A stretch of DNA of 10,785 nt from NCBI GenBank assembly GCA_002390745.1, contig DGQK01000018.1, positions 1-10,785 on the forward strand. The letters are read 5' to 3'. Of this stretch, positions 1-6,660 are shown piece after piece. Under the pieces are notes generated by a model. It saw nothing but the letters and a program-made list of their open reading frames with translations. It was not told the origin of the DNA and searched no databases. The DNA is from Bacteroidetes bacterium UBA4416. GTDB lineage: Bacteria; Bacteroidota; Bacteroidia; B-17B0; Aurantibacillaceae. The position numbers and the translations under genes were made by a program. How positions within the stretch are numbered: position 1 is the first letter of the stretch; each line of letters opens with the position of its first letter.

Positions 1-295
1 TGAGAATGCGATCAAGCATGGCTTAAAACGCCGGGAGAGCGGTGGCTACGTTCATATCCGCTTTTACAAAAAAGGCGAATCCCTGTTCTTTGAGGTAACA
101 GACAATGGCTCGGGCATTGAGGCCAAACGTACATCCGATACCCACAAGTCGATGTCGCTGACCATCGTCAATGAGCGGCTGAACAACAATCCCTCAAAAA
201 AAGAGATCCTGGTGAATGTGAAAAACGTGATCGAAAATAATGAGGTGACGGGAGCGCGAACAAGCTTCGAAATACCTTATATTTATGATAATTAA
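1..295 (+). CDS. LytS-type sensor histidine kinase, C-terminal fragment cut by window edge
   Basis: This is the last 97 codons of a sensor kinase, read from base 2 to the TAA at 293-295; the 5' part lies outside the window. It covers most of the HATPase_c ATP-binding domain: the end of the N box (ENAIKHG, residues 1-7 of the fragment), then the G1 box VTDNGSGIE. The fragment aligns without gaps to the C-terminus of the next gene, with only two amino-acid differences (Ala for Asp after GSGIE, and Asp for Gly in the following RTSxTHKS stretch). The missing part probably carries the TPR, membrane and HisKA-like segments seen in the neighbour, but that is inference. It lies 30 bp upstream of the second kinase and probably shares its transcript. 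It would act at the inner membrane, passing phosphate to a response regulator. Confidence 0.9.
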   Translation, partial: ENAIKHGLKRRESGGYVHIRFYKKGESLFFEVTDNGSGIEAKRTSDTHKSMSLTIVNERLNNNPSKKEILVNVKNVIENNEVTGARTSFEIPYIYDN

Positions 296-300
296 TGTCC
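1..300 (+). repeat. Direct repeat copy A: kinase 3' end (matches 2011-2310)
   Basis: Bases 1-300 match bases 2011-2310 with no gaps and 10 substitutions (about 97% identity). Eight differences are synonymous third-position changes and two change an amino acid. The match runs five bases past the stop codon (TAATGTCC) and then ends abruptly. Its upstream limit is outside the window. Confidence 0.95.
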
Positions 301-325
301 GCCAGGCCATGTAACGTTGTACTTT

Positions 326-2305
326 ATGATGTTCCCCAAGTCTTATTTGTTACTTTTTCTTTTTTTTACAACGGGTTTCACGCAGATTGCACAAACACCA
401 CGTCTCGATTCATTAAACCATCTTATTGCCACAGCTGAAAATGACACGAAGAAAATAGAGGCAATCAATGAACTGATGCTGGAGTATGCGCCGACAAGCC
501 GCGAATATATTGCCTATAACAAATGGATAGGGCGTATCATCTTGTATAACTTACGGTATAAAAATTTAGACCTCCGTACTAAAAAGAACATGCTCGCCCT
601 TTTAGGTTATTGGTACATCAACAGGGCAGTTGAGCTTTTTTCGAAGGAGAAAAAAGAAGAGGTGCTTGCCTGTTGTGATCATGCGGTCTTTATATTCGAT
701 TACCTGGGCGTAGAAGATGATATGTGGAGCGCTATGAGCAACCGGGCAGCCATCCTCAGGGAGATGGGTCGTTACGAAGAGGCCATTTCATCCCTGTATT
801 CCGCATTAAAGTACCACGAGTCCACCGGGAATGATTATGGAGTTTCCCTCGTTAATATGCAGCTGGCAAACATCTATGAAGACCAGGATGATTACGCCAA
901 CGCGATTATCTATTATAAAAAAATGCTGAAGTACCAGGACTCCATTAAAAATCCGGACGGAATAGACCTGAATCAAATGATCATGGATAATTCGGGCATA
1001 GGGTCGTGTTATTACCATTTGGGGAAATACGAGGAAGCCCTACGATACTTTGACCGGGCGCTTGAATTATCGAAAGAGCATAACATCCTGCATAACGTTA
1101 GTTTTTGTTACATGTTCCTGGGTAATGTTTATACCCGGGAGAAGAACTATGACAAAGCGGAAGCCAATTTTAAGCTGGCGTTGCAATATGCTGAAAACGA
1201 CAGGGCCAAAAGCCATTTGTGGCAAAGCTGGGCGCAGATGTATTATCAGCAGAAAAAATACGCGCTGGCCGAGCGCTATTACGAATCGGCGGGAGCTTTA
1301 AAGGAAAACTCAGGAGAATACTACAAAGCCCGGGTACCCACCTATGAAGGCTTGTATAAAACATACGAAGCGAGGCATAAGTTTAAGGAAGCATTTGAGG
1401 CATTGGAGAAATACCGGCAGGCCGTGGATTCAACGAAGATAGAAATCTCCAGGAATGCCATAGCGCATCAGCAGCTTAAGTATGAATACGAGAAAAAAGA
1501 GTTGCGGAGCCGTGTGAAGCAGGAGCAAAGGCTGTCGGCCCTGAAGCTGGAAAACGCCAAGAAGAACACAAGGAAGAACATGATCCTGTACGGGCTGGTG
1601 TTCCTGGCGCTGATCCTGTGTGTGAGCCTCTTTTACCTGTATAAGTTCTTTCAGCAAAAAAACATCATCAATGCGGGCAGGAACAACGAGCTCAAACAGA
1701 AGCTGCTGCGGGCGCAAATGAACCCGCATTTTATTTTCAATTCGGTAGACAATATCCAGAGCCTGATCCATAACAAGCAGGACAAGGAAGCGATCAGCTA
1801 CCTGACCAAATTCTCGAAGCTCACGCGACAGATCCTTGAAAATTCCAACGAGAATTACATTACCCTAGGCGAAGAGCTGGCCATGACTGAGAATTACCTT
1901 GGCATTCAGCAGCTGCTGTATAATAACAAGTTCAATTACAGGATAGAGGTGGACGAAGCCCTGGACCCGGAAGCGATCCTGATCCCGCCGATGCTGACTC
2001 AGCCATTCATTGAGAATGCGATCAAGCATGGCTTGAAGCGCCGGGAGAGCGGTGGCTACGTTCATATCCGCTTTTACAAAAAAGGCGAATCCCTGTTCTT
2101 TGAGGTAACAGACAATGGCTCGGGCATTGAGGACAAACGCACCTCCGGTACCCACAAGTCGATGTCGCTGACCATCGTCAATGAGCGGCTGAACAACAAT
2201 CCGTCGAAAAAAGAGATCCTGGTGAATGTGAAAAACGTGATCGAAAATAATGAGGTGACGGGAGCGCGAACAAGCTTCGAAATACCTTATATTTACGATA
2301 ACTAA
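326..2305 (+). CDS. TPR-containing LytS/YehU-family sensor histidine kinase
   Basis: A membrane sensor kinase of 659 residues, expected to phosphorylate the LytTR regulator encoded 10 bp downstream. From the N-terminus: a signal peptide (residues 1 to ~20, hydrophobic run YLLLFLFFTTGF); a helical region with at least four TPR units at about 134-165, 173-205, 221-254 and 258-291 (for example YHLGKYEEALRYFDRALEL); a charged coiled coil at ~375-417; one membrane helix at ~418-442; a His_kinase (PF06580) domain with the phospho-acceptor motif QMNPHFIFNS (His468); and HATPase_c with N box FIENAIKHG (Asn564) and G1 box DNGSG (from Asp596). The TPR region should be periplasmic and sense a protein or peptide; no ligand can be named. 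ATG 326 is chosen over TTG 317; ATG 329 is equally possible. The last ~300 bp nearly duplicate the preceding gene's end. Confidence 0.93.
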   Translation: MMFPKSYLLLFLFFTTGFTQIAQTPRLDSLNHLIATAENDTKKIEAINELMLEYAPTSREYIAYNKWIGRIILYNLRYKNLDLRTKKNMLALLGYWYINRAVELFSKEKKEEVLACCDHAVFIFDYLGVEDDMWSAMSNRAAILREMGRYEEAISSLYSALKYHESTGNDYGVSLVNMQLANIYEDQDDYANAIIYYKKMLKYQDSIKNPDGIDLNQMIMDNSGIGSCYYHLGKYEEALRYFDRALELSKEHNILHNVSFCYMFLGNVYTREKNYDKAEANFKLALQYAENDRAKSHLWQSWAQMYYQQKKYALAERYYESAGALKENSGEYYKARVPTYEGLYKTYEARHKFKEAFEALEKYRQAVDSTKIEISRNAIAHQQLKYEYEKKELRSRVKQEQRLSALKLENAKKNTRKNMILYGLVFLALILCVSLFYLYKFFQQKNIINAGRNNELKQKLLRAQMNPHFIFNSVDNIQSLIHNKQDKEAISYLTKFSKLTRQILENSNENYITLGEELAMTENYLGIQQLLYNNKFNYRIEVDEALDPEAILIPPMLTQPFIENAIKHGLKRRESGGYVHIRFYKKGESLFFEVTDNGSGIEDKRTSGTHKSMSLTIVNERLNNNPSKKEILVNVKNVIENNEVTGARTSFEIPYIYDN

Positions 2306-2310
2306 TGTCC
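2011..2310 (+). repeat. Direct repeat copy B: kinase 3' end (matches 1-300)
   Basis: Second copy of the near-identical 300 bp kinase tail, lying inside the complete kinase gene and ending five bases after its stop. Beyond this point copy A leads into the second kinase and copy B into the response regulator, with no similarity between the two flanks. Confidence 0.95.
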
Positions 2311-2315
2311 TTTTT

Positions 2316-3062
2316 ATGTTAAGAGCTGTTATTATCGACGATATGGATCATGTGAGGAGTAAGAACATAGACCTCATCAGGGAATATTGTCCTCAGGTAA
2401 GCATTATGGCGGAAGCTGTAGATGTGAAGTCGGGAGTAGAGCTGATTCGCAGGTTTTTGCCTGATCTGGTATTCCTGGATGTGGAAATGCCTGATGGCAC
2501 AGGTTTCGATCTTTTGCAGCAGCTCAAACCCATCAATTTTAAAGTGATTTTTATTACCGGTTATCAGGACTTTGCTATCAGGGCCTTTCGTTTCAGCGCC
2601 ATCGATTACCTGCTGAAGCCTGTGGATCCGGAAGACCTGGTAGCGGCCGTAGCAAAAACCGAAGATGTCCTGAATAAGGAAAATATGGAGCTTAAGCTCA
2701 GTGCCTTGCTTTCAAACATCGAGCGGCCCAAAAACCCTGAGAAAATAGTTCTTAAAACAGCTGAAAAACTTTTTTCTGTTGCTATCCAGGACATCATCCA
2801 CTGCGAATCGGAAAGAAACTATACCACCTTTCATTTTGTGAATGCCCCGAAGCTCATTGTATCCACCACTTTAAAGGAATACGAAACCCTGCTGGCACCA
2901 ATGGGCTTTTTCAGGCCGCATCAATCGCACCTCATCAATATGGCTCACTTCGATCATTTTGTAAAAGCTGATGGAGGATTTATCGTTATGAAAAATGACA
3001 CGAAAATTCCCCTGGCAAGCCGCAAACGCGAAGAGTTTATGGCACTCATGAATAGCATGTAG
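2316..3062 (+). CDS. LytTR-family response regulator
   Basis: A 248-residue DNA-binding response regulator of the LytR/AlgR type. The receiver domain (residues 1-~115) has the acidic pair Asp8-Asp9 (VIIDD), phospho-acceptor Asp55 (LVFLDVEMP), Thr81 (FITGYQ) and Lys101 (YLLKPVDP). After a linker, a LytTR domain occupies ~143-245, with the typical FRPHQSHLINM at 199-209 and IPLASRKREEF near the end. LytTR domains bind direct-repeat DNA through beta strands. The gene starts 10 bp after the kinase stop, so the two are almost certainly co-transcribed and form a cognate pair. Length and domain layout are normal for the family. Its targets cannot be deduced from this window. Confidence 0.95.
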   Translation: MLRAVIIDDMDHVRSKNIDLIREYCPQVSIMAEAVDVKSGVELIRRFLPDLVFLDVEMPDGTGFDLLQQLKPINFKVIFITGYQDFAIRAFRFSAIDYLLKPVDPEDLVAAVAKTEDVLNKENMELKLSALLSNIERPKNPEKIVLKTAEKLFSVAIQDIIHCESERNYTTFHFVNAPKLIVSTTLKEYETLLAPMGFFRPHQSHLINMAHFDHFVKADGGFIVMKNDTKIPLASRKREEFMALMNSM

Positions 3063-3073
3063 CCCCGCCTGCC

Positions 3074-3094
3074 CACAATTCGTAACGAATTGTG
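3074..3094. repeat. Perfect 9-bp inverted repeat, possible weak terminator
   Basis: CACAATTCG (3074-3082), a TAA loop, and CGAATTGTG (3086-3094) form a perfect hairpin starting 11 bp after the response-regulator stop. There is no T-run after it, so it is not a typical intrinsic terminator. It could instead protect the 3' end, bind a protein, or be an interspersed palindrome. The rest of 3095-3260 shows no gene that I can support. Confidence 0.55.
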
Positions 3095-3261
3095 ACTGGC
3101 GCCGCACCCGAACAGGGAGGCTGCCCTCTGAGCTTCAGCATCTCACCTGTCTGATCCGTAAGCCCATAGGGTAATTCCAGCGGATACTCGGCGGACTCAC
3201 TCGAATATACATTCAAAAGGAACGGATGGCAATTTACCGGAAAAAGTCGTTTGCCCTGCTT

Positions 3262-3269
3262 TAGCTTTG
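3262..3269 (+). promoter_or_regulatory. Candidate -7 box (TAGCTTTG) for the lipoprotein gene
   Basis: TAGCTTTG matches the Bacteroidota -7 consensus TAnnTTTG exactly and lies 30 bp upstream of the ATG at 3300. No good -33 TTTG is found at the usual distance; TTTA at 3233-3236 is the nearest candidate and is slightly too far. The gap after the regulator gene supports a separate promoter here. Confidence 0.45.
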
Positions 3270-3299
3270 CCCCGAATTTAACCACTAACCTAAAACTCT

Positions 3300-3917
3300 A
3301 TGAAACTTAACTCAAACAAACAAGCCATCGCTTTCGCACCGGCTAAAACAATCTTAACAGGATGCATCGCCCTTAGCCTTGTTCTCACGAGCTGCGGCGG
3401 TTCAGGAAACAAAACCGAAGCAGGCAATGCCGCTGCCTCAACAGAAGCACCTGCTGAGCCGGCTGTCAACGAAACCCATTTCAAACTAAGCGACCTGGTT
3501 GATCTCGACCTTTCTTCCAACGGCATTCCGGTAACCGTAAAAGCACCAAAAGATTCCAAAGTGATCGTATACAAAACCAATGGCGATGTTTGCGTCTATG
3601 GCGGCAAATTCTTTAAACTGACCTTTTCGCAAATGGATGGAGCCCTGGCCGACAATATGGAGATGATCAAGGGAATGATCGTTGATAAGGAGCTGAACCC
3701 GAGCTTCGGAAAAATCGAGGCAGAAGATGCGAATGGTTTCCTGAAAGCTGATAAAGACGGAAAAGTATCGTTCAGGCAGTTTGTACAAGCCGGCGAAAAA
3801 ACAGTGATCATTTCCGAAGGAATGCCTTACGACATTTCACCTGATCAGTTTACGGATTATTCCAATGACGATATTAAAACAATGTACGAAGCTGCTAAAA
3901 CAGCCGTTGTCAAATAA
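3300..3917 (+). CDS. Lipoprotein of unknown function
   Basis: A 205-residue predicted lipoprotein. A positive N-terminus is followed by a hydrophobic stretch and the lipobox LTSC, with the lipidated cysteine at residue 32 (TILTGCIALSLVLTSCGG). An Ala/Glu/Pro-rich linker of about 25 residues follows, then a mixed alpha/beta region to the end containing VTVKAPKDSKVIVY and a glycine-containing segment near KTNGDVCVYGGKFF. I do not recognise a family. It should be anchored in the inner or outer membrane; the residues after the cysteine (GGSGNKTE) lack an obvious acidic surface-export signal, so a periplasm-facing location is the simpler guess. It is followed after 12 bp by a TPR-protein gene, so the two probably form an operon that ends at the terminator at 4485-4524. 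Confidence 0.85.
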   Translation: MKLNSNKQAIAFAPAKTILTGCIALSLVLTSCGGSGNKTEAGNAAASTEAPAEPAVNETHFKLSDLVDLDLSSNGIPVTVKAPKDSKVIVYKTNGDVCVYGGKFFKLTFSQMDGALADNMEMIKGMIVDKELNPSFGKIEAEDANGFLKADKDGKVSFRQFVQAGEKTVIISEGMPYDISPDQFTDYSNDDIKTMYEAAKTAVVK

Positions 3918-3929
3918 CAAATATAAGCC

Positions 3930-4406
3930 ATGGGACTATTTGATTCATTCTTCGGAAAAAAGAAAGACAATTTATTAGCGCATACCAATAACCTTTCCAT
4001 GCAAGAAATGGAGCAGATCCAAAACTCGCTGGAAGGTAAAATGGCTCCGGAAGATTACAACAATGCCTTTAACCAGGCCTGCCGCCTGGTTCCCAAAGGA
4101 AAGTACGCCGAAGCCCTCGTCATGTTTGAACAGGTGAAAGCCAACACAAACGATACCGACCAGAAAGGAACCTGCGACAACCAGATCGGTGTATGCCATT
4201 TCTTCCTGGGCGATTATGAAAAAGCGATCGAATCTTACGCCAGTTCGTTTAAAAACGGGTTCGACAAGGGAATGGCAGATGATAACATCTGGGAGGCCTG
4301 CGAAAAGCTGATGAAAAAGGAAAACGATAAAGCCAAATGGGCCAGGCACTACCTCAGTATCCTGCCTCAGGGCAATTACAGCGGCAAAGCCCAGAAACTC
4401 CTTTGA
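3930..4406 (+). CDS. Small cytoplasmic TPR protein
   Basis: A 158-residue protein without signal peptide. It begins with MGLFDSFFGKKK, a short hydrophobic-then-basic segment that could touch the membrane. Two TPR-like units follow at about 44-74 (PKGKYAEALVMFEQVKA) and 79-112 (GVCHFFLGDYEKAIESYASS), and the rest is helical. TPRs mediate protein-protein contacts; the partner is not evident, though the lipoprotein encoded 12 bp upstream is in the same transcript. The two cannot interact directly if the lipoprotein lies outside the inner membrane. ATG 3930 is the first start after the upstream stop. The family is not known to me beyond the repeat type. Confidence 0.85.
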   Translation: MGLFDSFFGKKKDNLLAHTNNLSMQEMEQIQNSLEGKMAPEDYNNAFNQACRLVPKGKYAEALVMFEQVKANTNDTDQKGTCDNQIGVCHFFLGDYEKAIESYASSFKNGFDKGMADDNIWEACEKLMKKENDKAKWARHYLSILPQGNYSGKAQKLL

Positions 4407-4484
4407 TACGTACGGCTAAATCACAAGAATACCCTTCCTTGTGACGAAGCGCAGATGTGAATAGTGTGTGTGATGAGTAAAACA

Positions 4485-4524
4485 AGAAGACCCGGTAAGC
4501 GATTGCCGGGTCTTCTGCCTTTTT
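4485..4524 (+). terminator. Rho-independent terminator after the lipoprotein/TPR unit
   Basis: AGAAGACCCGG (4485-4495) pairs perfectly with CCGGGTCTTCT (4506-4516). The stem extends inward through a T-G wobble and AA/TT pairs to a GCGA tetraloop, giving about 14 bp. GCC and TTTTT follow. It lies 79 bp after the TPR gene stop. Confidence 0.85.
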
Positions 4525-4625
4525 GGGAAAAGGCTCCCGATCAGGTGAAGTGGATTTTCCACAAAACCGGGTCAGCCAGGCCCCCAGGACACAACCCGGC
4601 ATGGCATCAGGTTTGGAAATAGCTT

Positions 4626-4648
4626 AATGTAAGCCATAAGACTTACGT
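4626..4648. promoter_or_regulatory. Small inverted repeat upstream of the disordered-protein gene
   Basis: GTAAG (4629-4633) and CTTAC (4642-4646) form an inverted repeat with an 8-base spacer, placed 22 bp before the ATG at 4669. A TTTG at 4612-4615 could be a -33 element, but no convincing TAnnTTTG follows. An operator or a chance palindrome are both possible. The rest of the gap 4525-4668 shows only a loose CCGGGT/ACCCGG repeat (4567-4572, 4594-4599). Confidence 0.25.
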
Positions 4649-4668
4649 AACCTTTTAATTTAAAAGCC

Positions 4669-5355
4669 ATGTACAGATCACACACCAACGACCGTGGCCG
4701 CCGTGATAATGGCCGCCGCGATTCCTATCAAACCTATTACGCCAACAGGGATCAAAACAACTATCGGGATTCATGGCATGGAGAGCGCGATCGCTATGAG
4801 GACGACCGATACCATACTTCCAATGATGGCCGCCGGGAAGACGATTACGGCCCTTTCAGTAATATCTATGACAATGACTCGGCATACCGTGGGGATTTTG
4901 ATACACGCTATAATGATAAAGATAATTACTATTATGACGGAGGTCCGCAAAATAACCGCTCCGATGAAGCGCGTGGCCAGTCGCTGAGCGATGTCTTCAA
5001 CGGGAGCAGGCAGCGTGGCAAGAGCGACCGGGAGTACTTTACTTCTTACCGCAGCGGCGATGAGAACCGTTACGAACGCGATCCGCATTACAGCCTTTAT
5101 GGCTCGGAGGATTCGGCCCGCTATAACAGGCACTATTATAACAACGACGACCGTCGTGAAGACCGTTATGACAGCGGCAACGAATGGAGGGAGCGTGAAT
5201 GGAGAAACAACGACCGTTATGACAACCGTGGGCAGTACCGGAACGACGACCCCTACCGCAACATGAGAAATGATTCAGGCAACAATCACTCCTACAGCGG
5301 CGATGCAAACGCCTTCAACAAGCGCCGCCGGTATAACGAAGGGTATTTGTATTAA
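4669..5355 (+). CDS. Arg/Asp/Tyr/Asn-rich, probably disordered protein of unknown function
   Basis: A 228-residue protein of extreme composition. My count gives about 39 Arg, 34 Asp, 30 Tyr and 29 Asn, together roughly 58% of all residues, with only three Leu, one Val, one Ile and no Cys. There is no signal peptide, membrane helix or folded-domain pattern. Recurrent short units such as DRYxxxxxY, RYDSG, NDRYDNRG and YYNNDDR are scattered throughout; the only less biased part is around residues 95-120 (DEARGQSLSDVFNGSRQRG). Mixed Arg and Tyr in a charged background resembles sequences that condense or bind nucleic acid, but that is inference. The frame is uninterrupted, starts at an ATG after an A/T-rich leader, and has its own terminator downstream. 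It stands alone between terminators, so it is probably monocistronic. Similar low-complexity proteins occur in this phylum, but I know no assigned function. Confidence 0.75.
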   Translation: MYRSHTNDRGRRDNGRRDSYQTYYANRDQNNYRDSWHGERDRYEDDRYHTSNDGRREDDYGPFSNIYDNDSAYRGDFDTRYNDKDNYYYDGGPQNNRSDEARGQSLSDVFNGSRQRGKSDREYFTSYRSGDENRYERDPHYSLYGSEDSARYNRHYYNNDDRREDRYDSGNEWREREWRNNDRYDNRGQYRNDDPYRNMRNDSGNNHSYSGDANAFNKRRRYNEGYLY

Positions 5356-5413
5356 AAATAACGAAGCAGTACTAACATATGGTGGCTGGTTCTAACGAAG
5401 CCGGTCGGAACAA

Positions 5414-5454
5414 GCAAAAGGCTTTATCACCATGGCAGTGATAAAGCCTTTTGT
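5414..5454. terminator. Bidirectional terminator between convergent genes
   Basis: AAAAGGCTTTATCAC (5416-5430) pairs perfectly with GTGATAAAGCCTTTT (5438-5452) around a 7-base loop. One more C-G and one G-T pair lie outside. The A/T ends give a T-tract in both directions. It serves the disordered-protein gene (+) and, 90 bp past its stop, the ferredoxin gene (-). Confidence 0.9.
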
Positions 5455-5543
5455 AATTATGCATCGCTACGGTATTTTCCAATCGGGAAAAGTGCCGGAT
5501 GCTCCTGAATGGCTAGCTACCCGGGCAGGTGAGGGGCAAAGTT

Positions 5544-5870
5544 CTAATTTCCGTCGCCCATGATCTTCACCGTGATATTGTCCATATCCGGGTTGAGCTT
5601 CAGCTGGCAGGCCAGGCGCGAGGTGTCTGTAATATTCGGTAATGTATCCAGCATGGCATATTCATCGTCTGTGATTTGCGGCAGGTGCTCAAAGCCCTGG
5701 ATCACACTGACGTGACAGGTAGCGCATAAGGCCATGCCACCGCAGGTAGCTAGGATATCGTAATCATTTCCCTTCAGAAATTCCATCAGGCTCAAGCCCA
5801 TGTCGGTTGGCGCTTCGAGGGATGTGATGGTATTGTCGTTGTTCTGTACGTTTACTTTAATATCTGTCAT
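5544..5870 (-). CDS. Adrenodoxin-type [2Fe-2S] ferredoxin
   Basis: A 108-residue soluble electron carrier. The four cluster ligands follow the adrenodoxin/ISC pattern C-x5-C-x2-C-x35-C: Cys43, Cys49, Cys52 (ATCGGMALCATCHV) and Cys88 (SRLACQL). The N-terminal beta-grasp half (MTDIKVNV...) and the acidic segment ITDDEYAMLDTLP at 66-78, which in this family contacts partner proteins, are both present. Length is normal. The ferredoxin-NADP reductase encoded upstream on the same strand (7489-8499) is its most likely electron donor, although three small genes and a terminator lie between them. Possible roles are iron-sulfur assembly, desaturation or other reductive reactions; the sequence does not decide. 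The bidirectional terminator lies downstream. Confidence 0.93.
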   Translation of the reverse strand: MTDIKVNVQNNDNTITSLEAPTDMGLSLMEFLKGNDYDILATCGGMALCATCHVSVIQGFEHLPQITDDEYAMLDTLPNITDTSRLACQLKLNPDMDNITVKIMGDGN

Positions 5871-5884
5871 AGGACTGTAAAAAT

Positions 5885-5917
5885 AAAAAATCCATTTGTC
5901 AAACCATGGATTTTTTT
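5885..5917 (-). terminator. Terminator between the LRR gene and the ferredoxin gene
   Basis: AAAAAATCCAT (5885-5895) and ATGGATTTTTT (5906-5916) form an 11-bp stem with a 10-base loop, rich in A/T at the base. Read on the minus strand it ends with a T-run, 46 bp after the LRR stop and only 15 bp before the ferredoxin ATG. It could end the upstream transcript or act as a leader hairpin for the ferredoxin gene. Confidence 0.7.
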
Positions 5918-5962
5918 GGATTATAAAGGGAAAAGGATGAGGGTTTAAAAACAGCAGCGATA

Positions 5963-6649
5963 TCAGTATTCCAGCCTGATTCCTTTTTCAGTAAACCTGG
6001 TAATAAGTTCGGGTGGGATCCGGAGCTCCGTGTTATAACCCAGGCTCAGCAGTTTGAGTTGAGGAAGCTCCGCCAGGAAAGCCGGGATCTCCTTCAGGTT
6101 ATTCAGCTCCAGCTCCAGATTTTGCAGTTGCTCCAGGGTTTTAAAGGCCTCCGGGATCTCTTCGATCTCTCCTTCTATGCAAAGTTTTTTCAGCTGCTTC
6201 AGCTGCGCGAAGCCCTCCGGCAAGCGCCGGATGGGATCGATGATGCGGAGCTCCTCCAAAGACGATAGCTCAAAAAGCCCCGGCGGGATTTCCGTCAGGC
6301 CGTTCTCCCAAAGATCCAGCTTTTTGAGCTGCCGGTAGCGATTCAGCTCCGGAAAAAGCACGCAGTCCGGAAAGCCGCCCAGGTCGAGTGCCGTCACTTC
6401 CTGTATCAGGCATAAAGGATTGGGGATCAGGTCTTCCTGCTGGTTCATCAAAACAATTTGTTCCGCAAGGTCCATGCTTTTCAGCTCGTCCATATCCGTT
6501 GCATTGGCATAGGTCATGTGCCAGATGGACTCGTATAAGGCGATCCATTCATCCAGTGATGTGTGAGAAGCACGGAATTGCAGTAGCTTCCTGATGGCTG
6601 CGGCATCGGTACCGGTTAAGATATCATGATGATTGTTCGTAGTATTCAT
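5963..6649 (-). CDS. Leucine-rich-repeat protein
   Basis: A 228-residue protein without signal peptide or membrane segment, so probably cytoplasmic. Residues 1-~84 are helical and not recognised. Residues ~85-228 carry about five complete leucine-rich repeats of 22-23 residues, at 108-130 (LKKLDLWENGLTEIPPGLF), 131-152, 153-174, 175-197 and 198-219, with the bacterial IPxxF/LPEGF signature that marks the class found in many bacterial LRR proteins. LRRs form a curved surface for protein binding; the partner is unknown. It starts 11 bp after the stop of the upstream gene 6661-7086 and is the last gene before a terminator, so the two are surely co-transcribed. There is no catalytic domain, which argues against an LRR-type ubiquitin ligase effector. 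A role as binding or immunity-like protein is possible but unproven. Confidence 0.85.
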   Translation of the reverse strand: MNTTNNHHDILTGTDAAAIRKLLQFRASHTSLDEWIALYESIWHMTYANATDMDELKSMDLAEQIVLMNQQEDLIPNPLCLIQEVTALDLGGFPDCVLFPELNRYRQLKKLDLWENGLTEIPPGLFELSSLEELRIIDPIRRLPEGFAQLKQLKKLCIEGEIEEIPEAFKTLEQLQNLELELNNLKEIPAFLAELPQLKLLSLGYNTELRIPPELITRFTEKGIRLEY

Positions 6650-6660
6650 TAGCGGTTACA

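Noticed and set aside
317..325. TTG at 317 as start of the complete kinase
   Set aside because: ATG at 326 (or 329) follows three codons later and gives a better signal peptide start; TTG adds only three residues.
3046..3285. Minus-strand open frame of 79 codons after the response regulator gene
   Set aside because: It overlaps the regulator end, includes the palindrome at 3074-3094, and its composition resembles no protein; no promoter is visible for it.
4694..5308. Long open frames in other phases and on the minus strand across the disordered-protein gene
   Set aside because: They follow from the biased codon use of the plus-strand gene (many GAC, CGC, AAC, TAT) and give Thr/Ile/Ala or Cys/His-rich strings typical of shadow frames.
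6391..6548. LRR protein as a secreted ubiquitin-ligase effector
   Set aside because: There is no C-terminal ligase domain, no signal peptide, and the protein ends with the repeats.
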